Source of the DNA: Acidobacteriota bacterium
Lineage (GTDB): Bacteria > Acidobacteriota > Holophagae > Acanthopleuribacterales > Acanthopleuribacteraceae
Length of the DNA: 64,000 nucleotides
Direction of reading: 5' to 3'
Assembly: GCA_020439745.1 (NCBI GenBank)
Contig: JAGQSC010000015.1
Coordinates: 310,001 to 374,000 of the forward strand
Below are positions 31,131 through 40,853 of this stretch, piece by piece. Below the pieces are notes generated by a model. That model saw nothing but the letters and a program-made list of their open reading frames with translations. It made no database searches and had not been told where the DNA came from. Position numbers and translations under genes: made by a program. Each line of letters starts with the position of its first letter. The first letter of the stretch is position 1.

Positions 31131-32217
31131 GATCCGCCCTTTCCAAATAGGTACTTAGGGACTCGCCTCGCGCCACAGCCAGGATAACCTCAGCACACAA
31201 CGCTGAACTGTTATCTGGCGTACCTTGAAAACTGGCGGCCATGTCACTGAGCCGCCCATTGTCATTGACGAGCGCCAACGCCGAATCCAATTTTTCGACG
31301 AGTTGCGATTCCGCTATTAGTATAGCCGCTCCCAGGCTTACGAGGCTTCGTGCATTGTGGGTTTGATGATCATGTGTAGCCCGCGCAAAAGGCACCAGGA
31401 TCGCGGGTACTCGCGCCGCCTTCAGTTCTGAGATCGTCGATGCGCCTGCGCGGGAAATGACACAGCGCGTTTGGGACAAAACTGCCGGCAAATCATCTAT
31501 GAACTCGACCACTTCAACGGTAAACGCAGCGTTTTCGTATCGCTTCAATACGGCTTCCCGATGACCGCGTCCACATTGATGGAGCACAGAAAATCGAGAT
31601 TCCAATTGTCGCATCAAAGCTCCTGGCGTGTATTCGTTGAGACAACTGGCACCTTGGCTACCTCCCAGAATCAAGATCTGACGGCGATTCTCTTGCCAGT
31701 CAGGTAGCTGATAAAAGTCACCGCGCACGGGATTACCCGTATCAATAGAGGGACACCTAAGTAAGTCCTTAGCTTCGACAAACCCCAGCAAGGCCACCCT
31801 TGCCCAACGCGAAAGTAAGCGATTCGCCAGGCCAGGAAAGGCATTTTGTTCCTGAATCACCACTGGACGACCCATCAGTGCTGCTGTGATTAAGAGCGGC
31901 AAGGATGCATAACCCCCCACGCCCACTAACACGCGAGGTCTCAATTTGAGAATCCAGATCAGACTCAACAGCATGCTGACGGGAAGGCGCCAAATCAATC
32001 CCAGTTTTTGCCACAGACTTTTTCCCAACAGACCACGCATAGGCAAATAGCGCAGCTCACGTCCCGTCTGGGGAATGATATGCTGCTCCATGCCATACCG
32101 CGTGCCTACAAAGACAACCCGCGCCTGAGGGTCCTTCTCAAGTAGTGCCTCGCCCAGTGCCAATGCGGGGAAAATGTGGCCTCCTGTTCCCCCGCCCGCA
32201 ATCATGAACGCAGTCAT
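31114..32217 (-). CDS. murG: UDP-GlcNAc:undecaprenyl-PP-MurNAc-pentapeptide GlcNAc transferase
   Basis: MurG converts lipid I to lipid II on the inner face of the membrane. The 367-residue GT28 enzyme has the N-terminal loop GGGTGGHIFPALA, the second glycine-rich loop GGSQGASCLN, and the donor-site region SRAGASTISELKA. ATG 32217 overlaps the ftsW stop by 4 nt (ATGA); the longer frame is antisense-like filler inside ftsW. Confidence 0.97.
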   Translation of the reverse strand: MTAFMIAGGGTGGHIFPALALGEALLEKDPQARVVFVGTRYGMEQHIIPQTGRELRYLPMRGLLGKSLWQKLGLIWRLPVSMLLSLIWILKLRPRVLVGVGGYASLPLLITAALMGRPVVIQEQNAFPGLANRLLSRWARVALLGFVEAKDLLRCPSIDTGNPVRGDFYQLPDWQENRRQILILGGSQGASCLNEYTPGALMRQLESRFSVLHQCGRGHREAVLKRYENAAFTVEVVEFIDDLPAVLSQTRCVISRAGASTISELKAARVPAILVPFARATHDHQTHNARSLVSLGAAILIAESQLVEKLDSALALVNDNGRLSDMAASFQGTPDNSSALCAEVILAVARGESLSTYLERADHVSQD

Positions 32218-33317
32218 ACCAGTTCCCGATTGTCGGTGACTTGCAATCGAGAAATATTCAACAAGATGCCACACATCGCGAGGCAGAGAATCAGGGACGT
32301 ACCACCGGCACTCATAAAGGGCAAAGTCAATCCCTTGTTGGGAAACAGGTCCAAGCTGACTGAAATATTGAGAAAAGCCTGGGTGAGGATGAGTAAAACG
32401 ATCCCAGCCCCTAATAACTGAGCATGGGCAGATTCGACTCGAGAAAGAACAATGGCACTGCGCCACAGGAACAGCAAGAACATGGCTACCACAAAAGTGG
32501 TCCCCACAAACCCCATCTCTTCACCCAAGGTGGAAAAGATAAAGTCGGTATGGGGTTCGGGTAGAAAATGCAGTTTCTGTTTGCCCTCGCCAAGTCCGAC
32601 ACCCGTCAGTCCACCGGAACCCAATGCAATCTTGGATTGGACCGTCTGGTAATGGTCCTTATCTGCGCGGAAATCCATGATCCTTTGCATGCGATAACCC
32701 TCGGTCATCACCAGTCCAGCCACAATTGGAAGTAGGAAAATACCGGAGAGTACGAAGTACCCAATGGGCAGCCCAGCCAGAAACAACATGACCCCTACCA
32801 TAAAGATCAGGATCATGGTGGTCCCAAAGTCGGGTTGCCACATGATCAGACTGGTGAACGCAATCAATACGAGTGCGATGGGAATCAGGCGCTCTTTCCA
32901 GCCAACCCACTGAGATTTGGGTTTTGAAGCGTGCGCAGCCACAAACATCATCAATACAATTTTGGCCACATCCGAAGGCTGAAACCCGAACCCACCAATG
33001 AAATACCAGCGTTGCGCCCCATTGGCGGCTGGTTGAAACTTGACGCCCACCAACAAGGCAAGCACCACCAAAACGGCACCATACAGAATCACGGGATGTC
33101 GGTACAAATCGCATCGGATATGCATCAGAATCAACAGTGCCGTCATACCAATGGCAGCTGCGACCATTTGCTTATTGAAGATGGCGTCGGGGTTCCTGAA
33201 CAACTCCAGTGACTCGATACCTGAAGCGGACCGCACCATAACCAGTCCCAGGGCCAATAGACACACGATGGGCACACACAAAATGAAGTCTGGATGTCGC
33301 ACCCTGGCTTGTTTCAC
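32214..33317 (-). CDS. ftsW: SEDS-family peptidoglycan glycosyltransferase FtsW
   Basis: FtsW polymerises lipid II at the septum together with FtsI. The 367-residue protein has about ten membrane helices and the family landmarks GFGFQPSDVAKIVLM, WQPDFGTTMIL with its catalytic-type Asp, HTDFIFSTLGEEMGFVG and PFMSAGGTSLI. GTG 33317 is chosen because it overlaps the murD stop (GTGA) and has GGAG eight bases upstream; another GTG three codons earlier sits on that site. Confidence 0.96.
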   Translation of the reverse strand: MKQARVRHPDFILCVPIVCLLALGLVMVRSASGIESLELFRNPDAIFNKQMVAAAIGMTALLILMHIRCDLYRHPVILYGAVLVVLALLVGVKFQPAANGAQRWYFIGGFGFQPSDVAKIVLMMFVAAHASKPKSQWVGWKERLIPIALVLIAFTSLIMWQPDFGTTMILIFMVGVMLFLAGLPIGYFVLSGIFLLPIVAGLVMTEGYRMQRIMDFRADKDHYQTVQSKIALGSGGLTGVGLGEGKQKLHFLPEPHTDFIFSTLGEEMGFVGTTFVVAMFLLFLWRSAIVLSRVESAHAQLLGAGIVLLILTQAFLNISVSLDLFPNKGLTLPFMSAGGTSLILCLAMCGILLNISRLQVTDNRELV

Positions 33318-34585
33318 GATGAACACTCCAATAGTTGAAACAACTGTTTGAATCGCTTTCCGCGCTCCGTGTAGTTATTGAATTGGTCGAAACTGGCGCA
33401 AGCCGGCGAGAGAAGAACCACTTCACCGTGACTTGCCAATGCGTGAGCGGCAGCACAGGCTTCCGAGAAATCCGCTACAAAGCGAACCTTCCCTGGTAGT
33501 TGCTCAAGAGCTTTTGGCCCTGTGTCACCGTAGGCAACGATATGCTTGGGTGGATGAACATCAAAGTTCAACAACCTGAAGTCGGTGTCTTTGTCACTAC
33601 CGCCAAGGATGAGCACATATGGATTGACCATGGCATCAATAGCCACCTGAGTTGAAGCAGGGTTGGTAGCCTTCGAGTCGTTAATCCAGGTCACACCGTG
33701 ACAAGTACCCACCGTCTCCAGACGATGTTCCAAGCCTTTGAATGAGGCCAGAGAATGCGCGATCTGACTGGTTGGGACACCCAAGCTGGCGACAGCCAGC
33801 GAAGCAAACAGGATGTTGAGCCGGTTGTGGTCCCCAAGTAGTGGCACCGAGTTCATTTCAAACGAACCAAATGAGCCGAGTTCAAAACGATTGTCGTGCC
33901 AGCCCACACCCAAATCAGGGACCCAAATTGTCTGTCCCTGTCCATGGGAACGGCCTCTAAATGTCGTATCAATGATGGCTAGGTCGTCAGGACTTTGGTT
34001 TTCAAAAATTCGGAACTTTGCGTCCTCGTAGGCCTTCAACGAATGGTGTCGATCCAGGTGATCTGCAGACACGTTCAGGAGCAATGCCACCTTTGGGCGA
34101 AACTCCACGATGTGCTCCAACTGAAAAGAAGACACCTCAACCACATAGATACAGGATTCGTTCCTCAACTGCGCCGTAAATGCGTCGCCAATGTTGCCGC
34201 AAAGAACGGCATTCAAGCCACCATCACGTAACAGGTGATGGATGAGCGTTACCGTTGTCGATTTGCCATTAGAACCGGTCACCGCAATCACAGGTCCTTC
34301 AGCCTGATTAAATGCATATTCAATCTCGGATATCACAGGTACGTGGTTTTCGCGGGCATGAAGCAGCATCGGATGTTCCATGGGCACACCCGGTGACACG
34401 ACCAAGCGATCCACATCTGACCACATAGCGACGTCAAACCAGTTCTTTTCCAATTCGTTCCTTATGTCATCAGGCCATGGCTGCAGACCCTTATCGTCAT
34501 AACAAAACCATCGACCCCCTCTTTGATTGAGGTGTCTGGCAACTGCGATACCACTGCGACCAAGGCCAAGAATAAGATCTGCCAT
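33314..34585 (-). CDS. murD: UDP-N-acetylmuramoylalanine--D-glutamate ligase
   Basis: MurD adds D-Glu to UDP-MurNAc-L-Ala. The 423-residue protein shows the ATP-binding loop VTGSNGKSTT, the mid-domain NVSADHLDRH, and WINDSKATNPAST near the C-terminal domain. ATG 34585 has GAGG five bases upstream; a GTG two codons earlier is less well placed. It starts 2 nt after the mraY stop. Confidence 0.97.
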   Translation of the reverse strand: MADLILGLGRSGIAVARHLNQRGGRWFCYDDKGLQPWPDDIRNELEKNWFDVAMWSDVDRLVVSPGVPMEHPMLLHARENHVPVISEIEYAFNQAEGPVIAVTGSNGKSTTVTLIHHLLRDGGLNAVLCGNIGDAFTAQLRNESCIYVVEVSSFQLEHIVEFRPKVALLLNVSADHLDRHHSLKAYEDAKFRIFENQSPDDLAIIDTTFRGRSHGQGQTIWVPDLGVGWHDNRFELGSFGSFEMNSVPLLGDHNRLNILFASLAVASLGVPTSQIAHSLASFKGLEHRLETVGTCHGVTWINDSKATNPASTQVAIDAMVNPYVLILGGSDKDTDFRLLNFDVHPPKHIVAYGDTGPKALEQLPGKVRFVADFSEACAAAHALASHGEVVLLSPACASFDQFNNYTERGKRFKQLFQLLECSS

Positions 34586-34587
34586 GA

Positions 34588-35673
34588 TCACCTCAGCTTG
34601 AAGGTACTGACAGCCAGTAGCGCAAAAAGCAGTGCCAGGATCCAGAACCGAATAATGACTTTAGATTCGTGCCAGCCCTTCAGCTCAAAGTGATGGTGAA
34701 GAGGGGCCATGCGAAACACGCGTTGTTTGCGCCATCGATACGACAACACCTGAATGATGACCGATAGCGCTTCCATCACAAACAGCCCACCCACCACGAC
34801 CAGCAGCAGAGGGTGACCCGTAAGCAGTGCCATGGTTCCCAATGCGCCCCCTAACGCCAGGGCACCGGTATCGCCCATAAACACTTCGGCGGGATGTGCA
34901 TTGTGCCAGAGAAAGCCCATGCTTGCACCGCACATGGCTGCCCCATAAACCGTCAATTCCGATGCCAGAACGATATGCGGAATATCCAAGTATCGGGCAA
35001 TTTCAAAGTGGCTCGCTACATACGCAATGACCGTATAAGCCGCAAAGGCAATTCCCGATGAACCGATGGCCAAACCATCCAAACCATCTGTGAGGTTGAC
35101 GGCATTAGAGGTGCCAATGAGCACCAGAATGGCGAAAGGAACGAAAAATAGCTTTAGGTCTGGATGGTAGTTCTTGAAAAAAGGAAAATAGATCTCGGTC
35201 AGGAAGTGGCCCATCCGAGCTTGTGACAACATCCAAATACCCAATCCCAAACTCACGATGACCAACAAGCCCATCTTGCCCTTGGCTTTCAAGCCGAGAT
35301 TCTGTCGGCGGCTGACCTTAGCGTAATCATCGATAAACCCCACAAAGCCAAAGCCCAAGGTCGCTGTGATTTGTATCCACACAAAAGGGTTAGCTAGATT
35401 CGTCCAAAGGAGTGTGGGTATTAGCACGGCAGCTAGAATCAAAAGACCACCCATAGTGGGCGTGCCTGCCTTTTTCTGATGACTGGCGGGACCTTCATCT
35501 CGAATGGCCTGTTGAAAACTTACCCGTTGAAGAAATCGAATGAGCCAAGGACCCAGAAGCAGGCAAATTAAGAATGCCGTACCGGCAGCAATCGCCGAAC
35601 GAAATGTTACATAGCGGAACACATTAAAGATGGACCACTTGTCGGCCAGCAGGTCAAAGAACTCATACAGCAT
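34588..35673 (-). CDS. mraY: phospho-N-acetylmuramoyl-pentapeptide transferase
   Basis: MraY transfers the UDP-MurNAc-pentapeptide to undecaprenyl phosphate, making lipid I. The 361-residue integral membrane protein has about ten helices and the family motifs KKAGTPTMGGLLI, GFIDDYAKVSRR (aspartates of the active site), NAVNLTDGLDGLAIG, GDTGALALGG and the histidine motif PLHHHFELKGW. The start ATG 35673 lies 11 nt inside the end of murF. Confidence 0.97.
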   Translation of the reverse strand: MLYEFFDLLADKWSIFNVFRYVTFRSAIAAGTAFLICLLLGPWLIRFLQRVSFQQAIRDEGPASHQKKAGTPTMGGLLILAAVLIPTLLWTNLANPFVWIQITATLGFGFVGFIDDYAKVSRRQNLGLKAKGKMGLLVIVSLGLGIWMLSQARMGHFLTEIYFPFFKNYHPDLKLFFVPFAILVLIGTSNAVNLTDGLDGLAIGSSGIAFAAYTVIAYVASHFEIARYLDIPHIVLASELTVYGAAMCGASMGFLWHNAHPAEVFMGDTGALALGGALGTMALLTGHPLLLVVVGGLFVMEALSVIIQVLSYRWRKQRVFRMAPLHHHFELKGWHESKVIIRFWILALLFALLAVSTFKLR

Positions 35674-37111
35674 CTGCAGATTCCGCCTGGCCCTCTCGTT
35701 CAAGGATCGCAATGAGATGTTCAGCCAGGTCTTCCATGTGAATTCCACGGCTGGCTTTCAACCAAATACGTGACTTGTCGGGAATATCGATCTGCATGCC
35801 TTCAATTGCTAGAGCGACACTCTCGAAATGCTCCGAAAAGGTTTCTCCGCGATTGGACTGCTGGAATGCCTCAAACGCGTGTGCGCTCAGTGGCCCTACA
35901 AAGGTCACGCGGTCAAAACCGTAGGTAGAGATGAGTCGCCCCAAGTCCGAATGCATTTGTTGCTCCGATGGGCCCAACTCCAACATATCACCACAAATCA
36001 GCCATCGATAGGTTGAAGGAGCAAGGGGGGCAAAAGACCGCAAAACCTGAAAGAAGGCGTGCGGATTAGCGTTGTAGGTGTCGTCAACCAGCCTGATGTC
36101 ACGACCAAACACCATCAAATCCGATCGGTGTTGTGCGGGCCTGATTTGGCGCACACCTAGGCTGAAATCCTGGATATTGAAGCCAGCCGCGTATGCGGCG
36201 GCGCAGGCGGCCAACGCGTTATAGGCGTTGTACCTCCCCACCAACGGGATTCTCAATTGGGTCGAACGTCCAGTCACCTTGAGTGTAAGCGATACCGATG
36301 ACCAGTCACTGAATGGATGAATCCGACCACTCACTTCAACGCCGGGATTGATGATGCCGTAAGGCACAGAACGGCCAGTGAAATCGCCGCAGAATTTGAC
36401 CACCAACGGATCGTCGGCATTGTACACAAGTGTCTTGTCGGTTCCCAACTGCTCGACCATTTCAGCCTTTGCTCGAGCAATTCCGTCTACCGAGTCAAAA
36501 TTTGCGAGATGAACGGCCTGAACCGATGTCCAAAGACCGTAATCTGGTTGCGCCATTTTCATCAAAGTTCGTATTTCACCCGGTGTGGACATACCGAGTT
36601 CGGCAATCATCCATTCATCCTCGGGCCTAAGCTTAAGAAGTTGGATGGGCATGCCAACGGTTGAGTTGAAGTTACCAATGGTGCGACGTGCCACATAGGA
36701 TGCTGAAACAATCTGGTACAGGATGTCCTTTGTGGTTGTCTTTCCCACACTGCCCGTTATGGCAATCAGTCGGGTGTTCATAGATTTTCGATGGGCACTG
36801 GCCAGGTAACCGAGAGCCGCCAACGTGTCGGAGACGGCGATACAGTTCTCGTAAAGCGATGTCAACTCGGCGCGATCCACCAGACACGCAGCCGCACCCT
36901 TTTGCAGCGCCTCGGAGACAAAATCGTGTCCATCAACGCGAGCGCCTCGAAGCGCTACAAACACATCGCCCCGTTCCAATGAGCGAGTATCGACACTAAA
37001 ACCACCAATTAATGCATCGGATTTGACCGAATGAGCCGATGGATTCAAAACACCGACGACGTCGTTGAGCGCATTGATTGGACGGGAAGGAGCTTCGATA
37101 GGATCAAACAT
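35663..37111 (-). CDS. murF: UDP-N-acetylmuramoyl-tripeptide--D-Ala-D-Ala ligase
   Basis: MurF adds the D-Ala-D-Ala dipeptide and completes the cytoplasmic precursor. The 482-residue protein has FSVDTRSLERGDVFVALRG near the start, the ATP loop ITGSVGKTTTKD, and VDDTYNANPHAF in the C-terminal part. Its start overlaps murE by 8 nt and its end overlaps mraY by 11 nt, so translation in this part of the operon is coupled. Confidence 0.96.
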   Translation of the reverse strand: MFDPIEAPSRPINALNDVVGVLNPSAHSVKSDALIGGFSVDTRSLERGDVFVALRGARVDGHDFVSEALQKGAAACLVDRAELTSLYENCIAVSDTLAALGYLASAHRKSMNTRLIAITGSVGKTTTKDILYQIVSASYVARRTIGNFNSTVGMPIQLLKLRPEDEWMIAELGMSTPGEIRTLMKMAQPDYGLWTSVQAVHLANFDSVDGIARAKAEMVEQLGTDKTLVYNADDPLVVKFCGDFTGRSVPYGIINPGVEVSGRIHPFSDWSSVSLTLKVTGRSTQLRIPLVGRYNAYNALAACAAAYAAGFNIQDFSLGVRQIRPAQHRSDLMVFGRDIRLVDDTYNANPHAFFQVLRSFAPLAPSTYRWLICGDMLELGPSEQQMHSDLGRLISTYGFDRVTFVGPLSAHAFEAFQQSNRGETFSEHFESVALAIEGMQIDIPDKSRIWLKASRGIHMEDLAEHLIAILEREGQAESADAV

Positions 37112-38564
37112 CTTTGGCCTCCATCCTGCGCAGGATACGCAAGGTCACTTCGCGGTCGTTGAACGGGAAAAATTCGCCAGCTATTTCCTGATGTGTTTCA
37201 TGTCCCTTGCCGGCGATGAGCACGAGATCATCTTCTCGAGCCACCGACAATGCGTACTCGATCGCCTTATAGCGATCGGCCTGTCTGATTAAGTCACTGT
37301 GGCGGTTAATGCCGCGTGCAACCATATCCATAATCGATTCAGGCGCTTCGGATCTAGGGTTGTCTGAAGTCAACACAACCACATCGGCATACTTGTCCGC
37401 CACTGCGCCCATCAAGGGCCGTTTTTCCTTATCCCTATCGCCTCCGGCCCCAAAAACGAGGATCAAGCGACCCTTCGTCAGAGATTTACAGCACGACACC
37501 ACCTTCTCGAGGGCATCAGGTGAGTGGGCAAAATCCACAACCACTTGAAATGATGGTGTACCAGCCACCGTTTCCATGCGCCCGGAAACAGCCTTGAGGG
37601 TCCGTGCAAGGCGAGCAACCTCGGCCAGCGAAAGACCCTCCTCCAGGGCCACCAAAGCGGCACCCATAAAATTGTAGACGTTATGCATCCCTAACAAAGG
37701 AAGTCGCACGGATTGAGCTTCACCTTTGTAATGCAGCGAGAACTCGCTGAATCTGGCCGTAAGTGTCAGATCATCAAAAAACAGATCGTAGTTGGCACTG
37801 CCGCCAAAATGCTTCAGGATAACGCCTTCGGGAACTCGGATGCGTTTGCCGTATGCGTCGTCTGCATTGACAATGGCAATGGATCCTGGCTTTAACAGTT
37901 CAAACATGAGTTGTTTCGCCTGAAAATACGATTCCATATCTCCGTGAAAATCTAGATGGTCCTGACTCAGGTTGGTGAACAAGCCATAAGTCAATTCCAT
38001 ACCAAACACACGGTCAAACATCATGGCATGGGACGAAATTTCGATCGCGGCGAACTGACAACAGTTCTTCACCATCTCATTCAACGTCATGTAAATTTCT
38101 GACGATTCGGGCGTCGTTCGATGGGCCCGCTCCTCAGAAACACCATTAAAATAGCTCAACGTACCCATTCTTCCGCATAACCCAATCTGTTCCAACATCT
38201 GACCCAGGAGGAAACAGGACGTGGTCTTACCATTGGTGCCCGTGACGCCAATCACTTTGAGTTTGGTATCTGGTGCACCGAAAAGGCGACGAGCGAGTTG
38301 CGCCATAGACCTGCGCGGCTGTGCCGCCACGATGCAAGGCATGTTCATGTGGACCCGTTCAGGATGTCCTGACAGAACGGCAACGGCACCTAACTGGGCA
38401 GCTCGACCCAAATAGGTGTGCCCGTCAAAATGCTTGCCCTCCAACGCCACAAACAAACTGCCCGGCTCCACCTTGCGGGAATCGTGGGTGATATGCGTTA
38501 TTTCGACCTGTCCATTGCCACGCAATGGCAAATCCAACCCACGGATTAACGCTTCAAGGCGCAA
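37104..38564 (-). CDS. murE: UDP-MurNAc-L-Ala-D-Glu:meso-diaminopimelate ligase
   Basis: MurE adds the third residue of the stem peptide. The 486-residue protein has the ATP loop GTNGKTT (109-115), TTPESSE, and the DNPR motif (401-404), which binds meso-diaminopimelate and separates these enzymes from the lysine-adding form. The start is TTG 38564, exactly six bases after AAGGAGG; ATG-less frame further upstream lies fully inside ftsI. The gene overlaps the ftsI end by 11 nt. Confidence 0.97.
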   Translation of the reverse strand: MRLEALIRGLDLPLRGNGQVEITHITHDSRKVEPGSLFVALEGKHFDGHTYLGRAAQLGAVAVLSGHPERVHMNMPCIVAAQPRRSMAQLARRLFGAPDTKLKVIGVTGTNGKTTSCFLLGQMLEQIGLCGRMGTLSYFNGVSEERAHRTTPESSEIYMTLNEMVKNCCQFAAIEISSHAMMFDRVFGMELTYGLFTNLSQDHLDFHGDMESYFQAKQLMFELLKPGSIAIVNADDAYGKRIRVPEGVILKHFGGSANYDLFFDDLTLTARFSEFSLHYKGEAQSVRLPLLGMHNVYNFMGAALVALEEGLSLAEVARLARTLKAVSGRMETVAGTPSFQVVVDFAHSPDALEKVVSCCKSLTKGRLILVFGAGGDRDKEKRPLMGAVADKYADVVVLTSDNPRSEAPESIMDMVARGINRHSDLIRQADRYKAIEYALSVAREDDLVLIAGKGHETHQEIAGEFFPFNDREVTLRILRRMEAKDV

Positions 38565-40512
38565 TGCGCACCTCCTTAAGCGTGACGCGACACACACCTC
38601 CAGGCTGAATGGGGTCGCCGGGCTGCGGGTCTTGAGCCACTACTTTACCTTCACCTTCAACGAGGACCTCAAGCCCGATTTTCATACTCATATAGGCCGC
38701 ACTTCGCAAACCCATCCCCCGCAGGTCTGGCATACGGTCACTGGCGTTTTCAACCCCCATCGTCGCGGATGGCCAATCGGGACGCTGGTTCTCAGCCACT
38801 GCCAAACGGCGACGGCGATAGCCCGGAAGTTCAGACTCATAAAGTACGATCTGCCGGCCAATTTCCGAAAAAATGGGAGCGGCAACTTCGCCTCCGTCCG
38901 TCTTACCCCCTTTTGGATCGTGAACCACGATGATAATACCATAGCGAGGTGACTCAGCTGGAAAGAAGCCGACGAACGAAGCATTGAATCGATTATGTGA
39001 ATAACTGCCGTCGGCAATCCGTTGCGCGGTGCCTGTTTTGCCAAATACGCGGATCCCCGGAATAGCCGCAGCTTTCGCAGTTCCGTGTTCAACAACCCCT
39101 TCCAACATGTTTTTCATCGTATCAACGACCTGAGACGAAAGAATCGGACTGCCCTTGGTTTGGGGCACCAACGACACAACCTCTCCATTGGCCTCCATCA
39201 CCTTCTCACCAATATGGGGCTCAACCAGGTAGCCGCCATTGGCAAGCACACTGGCAGCCCGAAGCATTTGAAGCGGTGTCACTGATATCTCGTGACCAAT
39301 GGATAGAAAAGCTGGCGAGACACGACTCCAGTCTTCAAGCGGATGAACAATTCCCACTGCCTCAGCTGGCAATTCGATACCGGTGCGTTCTCCAAATCCG
39401 AATTTGCGGATGGTGCTATAGAAATGTTCTCTAGAAATGGTGCTTGATATTTTGATAGCACCGACGTTACTCGACTTCCAGAGTATTTCCTGAACAGTAA
39501 GGTCACCGTAGCTGTGATGGTCGCGAATATAGGTGTTGGAGACTTTTATGCCACCGTGTTCACAGTCAAAAACTTGATTGGGACGCACTGATCCCGCCTC
39601 TAGAGCTGCTGCGACTGTAATGATTTTGAACGCAGACGCGGGTTCATAAACATCGACGATGGCACGGTTCTTTCTCTCGTTTGATTTATAGCGAAAATAG
39701 AAGTTCGGATTGAAATCGGGCATGTTGGCCATCGCACGAATGGCACCATCGCGTGGATCCATGACAATTGCAGTGATGTTCTTCGCCTTGGTTTCAGCCA
39801 GCGCCCTACGCAATGCCTCTTCGACAAAGAACTGGATATTCTGGTCGATGGTCAGCTGAACCGTGGCACCCATTTCCGGCTCCTTGATCACCCTTGGTCC
39901 CATCCAGATCTTCTTCTGCCTACCATCACGGTAAGTCTGCAGTTTGCCGGGCACACCTGCGATGTACGCATCAAACGCCTTTTCGGCACCTTCCTTCAGA
40001 CTCCCATCCAGACTCGTGAAGCCAACTATGTGCGACCCGAGCCAATCCATGGGGTACTTTCGAATGGGCTCCTTCTGGCAAAAGATCCCTCGGTGGCCGA
40101 GTTCTTTGATCTTCTCCCATTCAACTGGCGACACCCAGCGAGCCACGTAGGCAAAGCTGCGTTCCTTATCACTGAGTCGTTGCTTAATAGTTCTGACCCA
40201 TTTCTTGTCTTTTCCGAGTATGGCGCCGATGTCACGTGCCACGCCGCCAGCATCTTGAATAACCGAAGGGTCAGCACAGACAGAAGGCTGCACTTGACTA
40301 ATGGCCAACAGTCGTCCCCTGCAATCAACGATGTCGCCCCGTTTAGCAGGAATCGCCTGCTGGTAGCGATGATTGAGCGTAGAGCGATTACTCAGCTCGC
40401 TAGCTTTGACCACTTGCAGTTCGGTTAATCGCGCCAAGATTACAAAACCCCAGCCCAACACAAACAGTGTTGCGACGGCCATTCGGTTGCGAAATACTTT
40501 AGCGCGCGTCAT
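38554..40512 (-). CDS. ftsI: division-specific transpeptidase FtsI (PBP3) with C-terminal PASTA domain
   Basis: FtsI cross-links septal peptidoglycan. The 652-residue protein has a membrane anchor (about residues 11-28), a pedestal domain, and a penicillin-binding domain with the active-site motifs SAFK (293-296), SSN (347-349) and KTGT (492-495). A single PASTA domain follows (about 588-650, PDLRGMGLRSA...). The C-terminal PASTA is usual in Gram-positive SpoVD/Pbp2x-like proteins and in some diderm phyla, but not in E. coli FtsI. The start overlaps ftsL by 4 nt (ATGA). Confidence 0.96.
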   Translation of the reverse strand: MTRAKVFRNRMAVATLFVLGWGFVILARLTELQVVKASELSNRSTLNHRYQQAIPAKRGDIVDCRGRLLAISQVQPSVCADPSVIQDAGGVARDIGAILGKDKKWVRTIKQRLSDKERSFAYVARWVSPVEWEKIKELGHRGIFCQKEPIRKYPMDWLGSHIVGFTSLDGSLKEGAEKAFDAYIAGVPGKLQTYRDGRQKKIWMGPRVIKEPEMGATVQLTIDQNIQFFVEEALRRALAETKAKNITAIVMDPRDGAIRAMANMPDFNPNFYFRYKSNERKNRAIVDVYEPASAFKIITVAAALEAGSVRPNQVFDCEHGGIKVSNTYIRDHHSYGDLTVQEILWKSSNVGAIKISSTISREHFYSTIRKFGFGERTGIELPAEAVGIVHPLEDWSRVSPAFLSIGHEISVTPLQMLRAASVLANGGYLVEPHIGEKVMEANGEVVSLVPQTKGSPILSSQVVDTMKNMLEGVVEHGTAKAAAIPGIRVFGKTGTAQRIADGSYSHNRFNASFVGFFPAESPRYGIIIVVHDPKGGKTDGGEVAAPIFSEIGRQIVLYESELPGYRRRRLAVAENQRPDWPSATMGVENASDRMPDLRGMGLRSAAYMSMKIGLEVLVEGEGKVVAQDPQPGDPIQPGGVCRVTLKEVRIAP

Positions 40513-40853
40513 GGGGCCACGACCTCCGCTACCAATGTCTCATTGGACTGATAAACCACAATCCGTTCCTGACCCGGTACAAAACCCATGCGCTTCATTT
40601 CTCGGAAAACCCGGTCGGGGCTAGAGATACGCGCAAGTTCCCCCCGCAAATAGGCTTGTTCCTCCAAAAGGTGCGCCTCTTCGGTCTTCAGCTCCACCAT
40701 TTGGTAACCGTAACGCACGAGATCGGTTCGAATGGAGGCAATCCATACCATGGGAATAGCGAGCAAGAACGCAAAAAAGATCAGTAGGAAAAATTCAGCG
40801 CCCTTGAGCTTTCTCTTTGCGACATGTGCCTGTCCGCGTGAAAGTTGGGTCAA
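40509..40853 (-). CDS. ftsL: FtsL-like cell division protein
   Basis: The 114-residue protein fits FtsL by position (rsmH-ftsL-ftsI) and layout: a basic N-terminus, one membrane helix (about residues 20-42) and a periplasmic coiled coil (about 50-80, TEEAHLLEEQAYLRGELA). FtsL acts with FtsQ and FtsB to activate FtsWI. The start is a TTG at 40853 overlapping the rsmH stop (TTGA), with GAGG six bases upstream. Sequence conservation in this family is low, so the call rests on context and topology. Confidence 0.85.
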   Translation of the reverse strand: MTQLSRGQAHVAKRKLKGAEFFLLIFFAFLLAIPMVWIASIRTDLVRYGYQMVELKTEEAHLLEEQAYLRGELARISSPDRVFREMKRMGFVPGQERIVVYQSNETLVAEVVAP

